Below, in pieces: positions 57,042 to 64,000 of a stretch of 64,000 nucleotides of DNA. A program made the translations under genes and the position numbers. The notes under the pieces are model-generated. The model saw only the letters and a program-made list of their open reading frames with translations, was not told the DNA's origin and made no database searches. The stretch spans positions 37,217,246 through 37,281,245 of the forward strand of contig OV277866.1 in NCBI GenBank assembly GCA_922989275.2. Reading direction: 5' to 3'. This DNA is from Gari tellinella (Eukaryota > Mollusca > Bivalvia > Cardiida > Psammobiidae). The number at the start of each line of letters is the position of its first letter. The stretch's first letter is position 1.

Positions 57042-57288
57042 CTGGGACCCGTTTCATAAAACTTTGTACGACAAAAACGGTCGTAAGTCAAAACTTTATA
57101 ATACATTTGATTTCTGATTTTTCAATCTAATCCTGTCTTGTAACATCTCTTTTGAATCGTCTTTTCAAGACGATTCCAAAGAGATGTAACAAGACAGGAT
57201 TAGATGGATACATAAATAATAATTGAGACTTTTATAATCTGACTTACGACAACATTTATCCTACGAAGTTTTATGAAACGGGCACCAG
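57042..57288. mobile_element. family G MITE beside a splice donor
   Basis: CTGGGACCCGTTTCATAAAAC / TTTTATGAAACGGGCACCAG, core dyad AATCGTCTTTTCAAGACGATT. It ends about 10 nt from the donor of the exon at 57301. Confidence 0.92.
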
Positions 57289-57300
57289 TTGCCTACTTAC

Positions 57301-57390
57301 AGTCTGTGCCACCAGTACAGGTGTCCTCTACTGTTTGTCCCTCTACATCTGGCTTCTCCTCACTTTCTGCTCTCTTACAGCTGGCACTCT
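57301..57390 (-). CDS. unknown gene, internal exon (acidic)
   Basis: Acceptor ATCTCCATTGTAG, donor ACT|GTAAGT; 90 nt, phase 1 at both ends. It encodes ESASCKRAESEEKPDVEG then QTVEDTCTGGTD. Acidic and Ser/Thr-rich, with no domain recognised. Phase agrees with both neighbours, which argues against a chance frame. Confidence 0.68.
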
Positions 57391-57705
57391 CTACAATGGA
57401 GATTTAACATCATTACTCCTTCTGTGTATGCCTGTGAAACACTGAAACATCAGATTGATTCTTTTCTTTTTATCTAAATTTTCACATGGTTTGAAAGGTC
57501 TTGTCTCTAGGTATCTAAGGTCCAAATATGAAAGCTGTAGGACAAAAGGTAAAGTAGAAGTTGTGAACACTTTCTTGAAACTGCTTGACAGGAACGGCAA
57601 TGCCAAGGCCAATGACAACTCTCCTTGACATTACTCCTGCGAGCTAAAAAGGAGTATCTATAAGGTAATGGGTTAATTTATTATCCTTGCAAATGCTTCA
57701 TTTAC

Positions 57706-57750
57706 CTTGATCTATATTGCTTCTTTTCTTCCTTTTGCCAATGAGAATTT
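57706..57750 (-). CDS. unknown gene, internal exon (basic)
   Basis: 45 nt, acceptor GGTACTTTTCAG, donor CAAG|GTAAAT, phase 1-1. Encodes EILIGKRKKRSNIDQ. The KRKKR cluster could be a nuclear localisation signal. Small size alone would be weak evidence; the fitting phases support it. Confidence 0.62.
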
Positions 57751-58214
57751 CTGAAAAGTACCAAACATAAACATATTATTTCATGACTTTATTGGAAATT
57801 AGATAAAGCATGCTTTACCCTGAGCAGTTATCAGATTAAATTCATCTATACATGTATTTTTTCTTTCAGGAAATATCTATCGTCAGTATCAAACATGATT
57901 TATCACATAACACCATATTTGGTAGTGTATTAAAGCCATGTATTATTTTCAATATAAAATAAACTTTGTCCAGTGTATAATAGGTTTTTTTTGTATTATA
58001 GATTAGTAGACTTTTGGCACGTCCTGAATAACTTTATTTGTGATGACATTAACATGAACAATGCAACATTTTGGTAGAAAGTGTATATGGCAGAGGGACT
58101 AAATTACACATCTAGATTTTGACAATTTGCTTTGAGTATAAATTGGTCAATTGCATACTAATCGTAAGGGTTTCGGTAAATGGTCAAACATTCTGTACTA
58201 AATCATTTTATATC

Positions 58215-58362
58215 TGCATTAAACCATACATTGTTACTACTCATTAGAATGGTCTCTTTGGGAGGATGCTAATAAGTAGTAACACCATAGGTTTGGTTGT
58301 GAAATGAGTGAGAGAATGGTTGATTTATTCAGTTTACTCTCCACTAATCTGGAACCCTTTGC
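58215..58362. mobile_element. family E MITE, degraded
   Basis: ATTGTTACTACTCATTAGAAT against GCTAATAAGTAGTAACACCAT, then CTCCACTAATCTGGAACCCTTTG. Confidence 0.75.
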
Positions 58363-58631
58363 ACAAGTATCCAAGCATATAGTGTTGGAGCTGACTGATC
58401 AGCGTGTGAACCTTTTCTATAGAATTGGTCCAACATGAGTCACTCAGCACACTTTACTGTGGAAAACTCTTCCCTATTTTATTAGTCAATGCTTTAGATG
58501 ATACATATTAATGGTAGGCAGAGTTTTAAACATGAATACTGTGTATGAGAAGGGATCATTGTTTTTCAGATCACAGAAGTTGTTAAACACTTTACGCAGG
58601 AAGAGTGTTATTACCAGTGCAGTTGGCAAAA

Positions 58632-59006
58632 CAGTGCTCCCTCTCTGCTACGACACCCAATGGGAGACAAAGATTGTGTGTGTTGTTTGAGGGAGTTGTT
58701 ATGGCGAGAGAAATTGACTTACATTTACAAACAGTTTGAATGCAGATCAGAGGCCACATAACCCGGCGTCTGAATTTAATTCAAACTGTTTGTCACCGGA
58801 CATAATGTTTCTTCTGTCAAAATGTCTAATATCTAACTTTGAAGAAAAAACAACAGACAATAATATTGAACAAACAATCATTTTGAGCAGACAATATTGC
58901 AGCCGTGAAAATGTTGGACAGACTTGTCTTGTTTTGGGAATAGCGGCAGGCATTGTTGTAAGGAGGGAATCATAGTTTAGAGGGTAGTTGTGCGGAGGGA
59001 GCACTG
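58632..59006. mobile_element. family F MITE
   Basis: CAGTGCTCCCTCTCTGCTAC / GTGCGGAGGGAGCACTG. Decayed hairpin AGTTTGAATGCAGATCAGAG. Confidence 0.88.
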
Positions 59007-59087
59007 TACAGATACTGTACAATTTGCTACATAATAAGTAAACAGTACTCAGTCAATAAACAGTGTGGAACACGTTCATGCTACAAT

Positions 59088-59280
59088 CAGGGCTCCAGAT
59101 AAAGGGGGTATTTCAAAAACTAAAATCTTTGTTTCTGCTTGAAATCCTATGGTATCACTACTCATTAGAATCGTCTCGAAGAGACGATTCTAATGAGTAG
59201 TAACACCATAGGATTTGATGCTACAATAAGTGAGATATGGTTGGATTTGTGCAGTTTACTTGCTCTTATCTGGAGCCCTG
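59088..59280. mobile_element. family E MITE with exact 6-bp duplication
   Basis: TACAAT at 59082-59087 and 59281-59286 flank CAGGGCTCCAGATAAAGGGG / CTCTTATCTGGAGCCCTG. The target is the first bases of the F element at 59283. Perfect central dyad GAATCGTCTCGAAGAGACGATTC. Confidence 0.94.
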
Positions 59281-59282
59281 TA

Positions 59283-60147
59283 CAATGCTCCCTCCCTACA
59301 ACCATCCTCCAAACAATGATTCCCTCCCTACAACATCACTTGCTGCTCCAAACAAGACCATTCTGTCTTACACTTTCACTGCTGCAATATTGTTTGCTTT
59401 AAATCATCCTTTGCTGATTTTTTTTAAAGGCACAATCCTACTGAGATTGGTGTTTAAAACGTGCAATTTCTTATATATGTGCATTTTCTCTGTATTAAAA
59501 CTCAGTGAAATCGCGTGTATGAAGCCTGACATATGCCCCCGCTTCGTAAAGAATCCTACCTAAATGTGTCGAATTCTTATCATGATGGTTTACGTTTTAA
59601 GCGGGTTTGTTTACAAATAAAACCAACGGTGGTTCTGATAAAGGTCACGTGATTGTTACGGAGCGCGGCGATAATTCATATACACTGTGCGCAAAGCCGA
59701 GCGAAGCTGGAGCATTTCCGTAATAATTCGTCTTCGATCGAATGTCAACAAAACAGATTTAAAAGTCGACTTGTTTCCACCAATTTCACGGGTTTTTGTG
59801 CAATGTTGCCTCCATAATCATCGGGGATTACTTCTTTTTATAGGTTTAGATTACGAATGTGCCTACATTTTCAGGTTTTAAAAGTGCGCGATTTTGGCAT
59901 TTGACAGTAATGTTGGGACTTTAAGTTACTTATTAGTGGACATTTTGACAGAAGAAATATAATGGCAAGTGACAAACAGCTTTAATCCAGATAAGATGCC
60001 GGCTAATGTGGTGTCTGATCTGGATTCAAGCTGTTTGCAAATGTAAGCCAAGTCTAACTCTTAATTTTCCCTCCCTATAACATCTCCTCCAAACAACACA
60101 CCCAATAGTTGTCTCCCCATAGGAGTTGTTGTAGAGAGGGAGCACTG
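59283..60147. mobile_element. family F MITE interrupted by element U
   Basis: CAATGCTCCCTCCCTACAAC / GTTGTAGAGAGGGAGCACTG. Hairpin AGCTTTAATCCAGATAAGA / CTGATCTGGATTCAAGCTG with apex GGCTAATGTGGTG. It ends 12 nt from the donor of the exon at 60162. Confidence 0.85.
59424..59924. mobile_element. element U, TTAA-flanked insertion in F
   Basis: TTAAAGGCACAATCC at the left and TGTTGGGACTTTAA at the right, about 500 bp. It interrupts a stretch that is continuous in other F copies. Weak TIR plus TTAA suggests a Kolobok- or piggyBac-type non-autonomous element. Confidence 0.65.
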
Positions 60148-60161
60148 TATTTAAACATTAC

Positions 60162-60251
60162 CTCTCTGTGGTTTTGGCTTATCACCAACAGCAGTCCAAG
60201 CCTCTTCCAACACCATAGTTACCTCCCCTGACGACTGGGATACCGCTGCAT
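60162..60251 (-). CDS. unknown gene, internal exon
   Basis: 90 nt between acceptor TGTCTTCAATATCAG and donor AGAGAG|GTAATG, phase 1-1. Encodes DAAVSQSSGEVTMVLEEAW then TAVGDKPKPQR. The MVLEEAWTAVG segment is the least low-complexity part of the known protein and the best query for a search. The exon is squeezed between an E MITE (18 nt from the acceptor) and an F MITE (12 nt from the donor). Confidence 0.72.
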
Positions 60252-60271
60252 CTGATATTGAAGACAAAACA

Positions 60272-60469
60272 CAGTGCTCCAGATAAAAAGGATTAAACTG
60301 AATAGATCAAACATTTTATTACTCATTTCAGCACCAAATCCTATGGTGTTACTACTCATTAGAATTGTCTCGAAGAGACCATTCTAATGAGTAGTGACAC
60401 CATAGGATTTCATGCAGAAAATGTGATAATTTTTTTTAATATATTGTACTCCCCTTATCTGGAGCTTTG
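60272..60469. mobile_element. family E MITE beside a splice acceptor
   Basis: CAGTGCTCCAGATAAAAAGG / CCCTTATCTGGAGCTTTG. Flanks AAAACA and AAAATA are a 5/6 match. Dyad GAATTGTCTCGAAGAGACCATTC. Confidence 0.92.
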
Positions 60470-60474
60470 AAAAT

Positions 60475-60893
60475 ACATAGAGGATCTTACATGAGTGCTC
60501 ATTAATTATCATTTTTAATAAACGAGTTGACTAAAACAATATGACGCGAGCCTTGGCGAGCGTTATATTTGTTTTAGTCAACGAGTTTATTAAAAATGAT
60601 AATTAATGAGCACGAATGTTAGATCCTATTTATCACATAAACACTTTAAAACCCTTTTAAGTGAACTGAATCCGTAGTTTTTTGTCTCTCCGCCATATGT
60701 ATTTTCCGCCAGAACTTGACGTTGTTTACAGTAACGCCATGGCAAATGACGTCATTTGGCGCCCAGCGCCATGCAGCGCTCGTAGACAAACAGGTAGGGC
60801 CGGAGCCCAAATATTGATATTTCACTATAGTTTATTGAATGGCTTTATAACACTCCCAGAGTCGGTTTTATGTGATAAAATCTCTTATTGCTA
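60475..60893 (-). mobile_element. family C fold-back element, inverted
   Basis: Reverse copy of 39577-39996. Hairpin AATTATCATTTTTAATAAAC / GTTTATTAAAAATGATAATT, apex CGAGCCTTGGCGAG, then a unique arm with TGACGTCA at 60747-60754 and GGCTCCGGCC-type sequence. Confidence 0.82.
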
Positions 60894-61087
60894 TTTTCAA
60901 ATATCTTACCTCATGTAATTACTTTATAACACAGCTACTGTTACCGCTCATATGAAAATTCAATCTTAATGTTCAAGAAAGGTGGCTTCCAAGAAGAGTT
61001 TAATCTTTACTTTTGTTTGCTTAAGTAGCCAAAAGCATATAAAGCATTGATGTAAATATTTGTTTATAAATCTATGCAAACATTATT

Positions 61088-61339
61088 TTAACCCTTTACC
61101 CAATAGCCAGTTTCTAGTAATGAAAACATGTGATCACTTAAAGCAGGTTGAAAGTAAAGCAGAATGCGCCTTCAGGTGCATTCTGCTTTACTTTCAGCCT
61201 CCTTTAAGCTACCACCTGCTAGGATATAGAAAATATTTCTTATGCTATATGTTCATGACTGTATAAATTTGAACTTTTTTCTTCAGTGGAGGTATAAATT
61301 AAATGGGCTAAAAGGCGCTTATATCAGGGAAAGGGTTAA
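61088..61339. mobile_element. family B MITE, complete
   Basis: TTAACCCTTTACCCAATAGC to CAGGGAAAGGGTTAA. Apex GCGCCTTCAGGTGC. Confidence 0.9.
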
Positions 61340-61547
61340 GCTATCAATATTAATATGACTGACAAAGTGTATCTGACTTCAATAAAAGGTTGAACAAAGC
61401 TGGTATTTCCTATAGATCTCAAATATCCATGATATATTTGAAATTTCTGTATTCTCGTACAAATCTTATCTCAGCTGACATTTGTAAACATTGCAAATCC
61501 ATATTAGATATAGAGTAAATCTGTCCCTGAATTATCTCAAAACTTCA

Positions 61548-61710
61548 ACAAAACCCCTCTTTCATGACCACTGAAAAAAAGGCTAATTTGTTGGATAAAA
61601 GACAAAAGACAGCTAAAGCAAAATGAAAAGAGGTTTCTGTTTTACTTTAATCTTACTTTAGGGAGCCATCTGCCTTAAATGCTTAATAATTAACACAATT
61701 TAGTGGTTTT
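61548..61710. mobile_element. family K MITE, degraded
   Basis: CAACAAAACCCCTCTTTCATGACC at the left; core AGCTAAAGCAAAATGAAAAG / TTTACTTTAATCTTACTTTAG; ACACAATTTAGTGGTTTTAT at the right. Confidence 0.6.
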
Positions 61711-63273
61711 ATTTATGCTTTTTCGGTGGATTACCATGAAATAGCAGTGGATTATCACTTGGTAATCCACTGCAGTGGATTATCACCAATCGCTATTATT
61801 ATGAATTTTCCCCGTAGGGCTCCCCAAAAATCTTAGTCAATCGTTAAATTCCGGCAGTCCGATTTGTCGCGAACCACTCAACGGAAGAACACGAATCCAA
61901 AATCGGGAGCAACGACTTAATACGGATGAAGTCAAATCAATAAATAAGTGATGTCATCGTACGGGAAACTGTTTCGTTAATGTGTTCGATGTAAACTTGG
62001 GGCTCAACACGGGGTAAATCATGTACATTCGCTTTCACAATTGTCGAACAACTTCGTTTAAAAAGTGGCTTAAAAGCATAAATAAATAGAATAATTGTAT
62101 TTTTTCAGTATAAGATCGAATTTAATCCATTTCGCGAACATCAGACTGCTATATTTTCACGAGTGGCTTCGCCACTCGTGAAAATATAACGTCTGATGTT
62201 CACTCAATGGATTTAATTTCTATCTTATACTGAAAAAAACAATTATCCTCTATGTAATAGCAAGATTTGACTATATCATTAAATGGTATGAGTTAATGGG
62301 AAAAGTTCTGCAGGCATAATTTCTCAGTACACAATAACATAGCGTGAAACAGTAAACAGAGCTCCAGATAGGGGGGAATTTCAAAAACTATAATCTTTAT
62401 TTCTTCATTAAACCCAATGGTGTCACTACTCATTAGAATCGACCCTTCAAGACGATTCTAATAAGTAGTGACACCATAAGATTTGGTTCTGGTGGGAGCG
62501 AGATTAGATATTAGATATTAGACTTGTTCAGTTTATTCCCTCTTATCTAGAGTTCTGAGTGAAGATGTTATTCTTTCCTGTAAAAATGCAAACAAAATGT
62601 AAATATATAGAGGATAATTGTTTTTTTCAGTATAAGATAGAAATTTAATCCATTGAGTGAACATCAGACGTTATATTTTTACGAGTGGCGAAGCCACAAG
62701 TGAAAATATAACAGTCTGATGTTCACGATTGTTTTTTTCAGTATAAGATAGAAATTTAATCCATTGAGTGAACATCAGACGTTATATTTTTACGAGTGGC
62801 GAAGCCACGAGTGAAAATATAACAGTCTGATGTTCACGAAATGGATTAAATTCGATCTTATACTGAAAAAATACAATTATTCTATTTATTTATGCTTTTA
62901 AGCCACTTTTTAAACGAAATTGTTCGACAATTGAGAAAGCAAAAGTAAATGGTTTACCCCGTGTTGAGCCCCAAGTTTATATCGAACACATTTTCGAAAC
63001 AGTTTCCCGTACGATGACGTCACTTATTCATTGATTTGACGTTATCCGAATTACTTCGTTGCTCCCGAGTTTGAATTCGTGTTCTTCCGGTGAGTAGTTT
63101 GCGACAAATCGGACTGCCGGAATTTTACGATAAGACACGATTGACTACGATTCTTGGGGAGCCCTACGGGGAAAATTCATAATAAAAGCGATTGGTGATA
63201 ATCCACTGCAGTGGATTACCAAGTGATAATCCACTGCTATTTCGTGGTAATCCACCGAAAAGCATAAATAAAA
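61710..63273. mobile_element. family D: two fold-back elements in inverted orientation
   Basis: Left arm 61710-62254 and right arm about 62606-63273 are inverted copies (TTTATTTATGCTTTTTCGG / CCGAAAAGCATAAATAAAA). Each contains TGGTAATCCACTGCAGTGGA, CCCGTAGGGCTCCCCAA and a hairpin GAACATCAGAC..CACGAGTGGCTTCGCCACTCGTG. In the right arm a segment of about 110 bp with this hairpin is tandemly duplicated (62618-62838). TGACGTCA at 63015-63022. Confidence 0.85.
62357..62557. mobile_element. family E MITE in the spacer of the D pair
   Basis: CAGAGCTCCAGATAGGGGGG / CTCTTATCTAGAGTTCTG. Flanks AGTAAA and AGTGAA are a 5/6 match. Confidence 0.88.
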
Positions 63274-63335
63274 TGCAATAAAATGTAGAAAATGACACAA
63301 TATCTTCTTCACTGTGACTGCCAATCTATGATTAC

Positions 63336-63437
63336 CTTTCTTGAAGTGGCAAACTGGGTTGATTATCTCTGGACATGAGATCTCAAACTGGTCTTTGTTT
63401 GTCTCTGGGTTCAGGTTTTCCTTACTCTTTGAATTAA
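63336..63437 (-). CDS. unknown gene, most upstream exon seen
   Basis: 102 nt between acceptor CATATTTCTTTCAG and donor AAGAAAG|GTAATC, phase 1-1. Encodes NSKSKENLNPETNKDQFEIS then CPEIINPVCHFKK. With 60162, 57706, 57301 and 51249 it forms a continuous frame of roughly 135 codons, ending in a stop. The start of the gene must lie beyond the window. No known domain. A family A MITE ends about 22 nt from the acceptor. Confidence 0.68.
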
Positions 63438-63461
63438 CTGAAAGAAATATGATCATGAGTA

Positions 63462-63707
63462 CAGTGGAGAATCTGTTATTCTTTCCCAATAAACGCGTTT
63501 ACGCTAAAACTATTATTTGCAGTGCAAACAGTTTGGAGCCAGATCAGACGCCGGGTAACCCGGCGTCTGATCAGGCTCCAAACTGTTTGCCACCAAAATA
63601 AACAAGAATTATCAGAATTGTCCAAAAGTTGTTCTTTTCTACGTTTTAGTGCTTTGCTTTTGCGTACGTTTGCGTTTAAACGGGAAAGAATAACAGATTC
63701 TCCACTG
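63462..63707 (+). mobile_element. family A MITE, complete, 246 bp
   Basis: Intact TIRs and TA flanks, apex GGGTAACCC. Confidence 0.95.
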
Positions 63708-63785
63708 TATAAGATATGAAATTCACCAACTAGATTTTACCTGACAGAAACAACTTTTTATGTCTTTAACTATTCTTTAAAGAAG

Positions 63786-64000
63786 TTTGACCCATTACCC
63801 CATAGCCTATTTCTAGTATTGAATATAGGTGACCACTTAAAGCAGGTTGAAAGTAAAGCAGAATGCGCCTTAAGGCAAATTCTGCTTTACTTTCAGTCTG
63901 TTTAAAGCTACAATCTGCAAGAAAATATTAAAACTTTATGATACATATTCATGGCTGTCTTTAGGTGATGAATACATGAAAAGCCTGAAAAGGTGTATTT
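63786..64000. mobile_element. family B MITE cut by the window end
   Basis: TTGACCCATTACCCCATAGC at the left and core apex GCGCCTTAAGGC. The right terminus lies outside the window. Confidence 0.88.

Noticed and set aside
15122..61266. Recurring small frames with HSALLSACFK or ESKAECALRHILLYFQPALS
   Set aside because: Translations of the B-family dyad. Same reasoning as for the A-type hairpin frames.
3724..63707. CRISPR array from the many repeated hairpins
   Set aside because: The repeats are dispersed, differ in flanks and have no regular spacers; the genome is eukaryotic with spliced genes.
3765..63719. Recurring small frames with VWSQIRRRVTRRLIRLQTV or NSLEPDQTPGNPASDQAPNC
   Set aside because: They are the two strands of the CAAACAG hairpin core of MITEs, repeated with the elements. 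No start context, length or conservation suggests a protein.

Overview
The window looks like nuclear DNA from a bivalve mollusc. A heterodont such as the zebra mussel genus Dreissena fits best, but I infer this from memory of repeat style and have not searched. It is AT-rich, gene-poor and packed with short palindromic DNA transposons (MITEs). Two spliced genes can be supported, both on the minus strand. Almost every other open reading frame comes from hairpin repeats or microsatellites.

Gene 1 is an EMX/empty-spiracles homeobox gene. Its three coding exons lie at 25332-26016, 22570-22733 and 9795-9938, with matching splice phases and a homeodomain split between residues 44 and 45. The predicted protein has 330 residues. 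A CCAAT box, a TATA box and a three-codon upstream ORF lie before the start codon. The introns (2.6 kb and 12.6 kb) are full of MITEs. Gene 2 is the 3' part of an unrecognised gene: five exons at 63336-63437, 60162-60251, 57706-57750, 57301-57390 and 51249-51328. All internal exons are short and phase 1-1, and the last ends in a lysine/glutamate-rich tail with a stop. Its introns are mostly MITEs, several of which end within about 10-30 nt of a splice site.

I use letters for the repeat families. A: 246 bp, TA target, CAGTGGAGAATCTG ends. B: about 250 bp, TTAA target, CCCATTACCCCATAG ends. C and D: fold-back elements. E and I: CAGGGCT ends with mostly 6-bp target duplications. F: about 350 bp, TA target, CAGCGCTCCCTC ends. 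G: GGGCCCGTTTCAT ends. H and J: TTAA elements. K and S: TA elements. M and P: hAT-like, 8-bp duplications. N and V: elements with internal tandem repeats. Q, R and L: other palindromes. A tRNA-derived SINE is also present.

Layout: 1-9.7 kb holds microsatellites and old MITE fragments. 9.8-26.0 kb is the EMX locus. 26.1-33.9 kb is the EMX upstream region, then intergenic MITEs. 33.9-37.9 kb is a tandem duplication that preserves an occupied and an empty MITE site. 38-51 kb is nested MITEs. 51.2-63.4 kb is gene 2, with hAT, SINE and fold-back elements in its introns. The most notable results are that one hairpin core is shared by transposon families with different target-site chemistry, that hairpin arms covary between copies, and that nested insertions allow relative dating.
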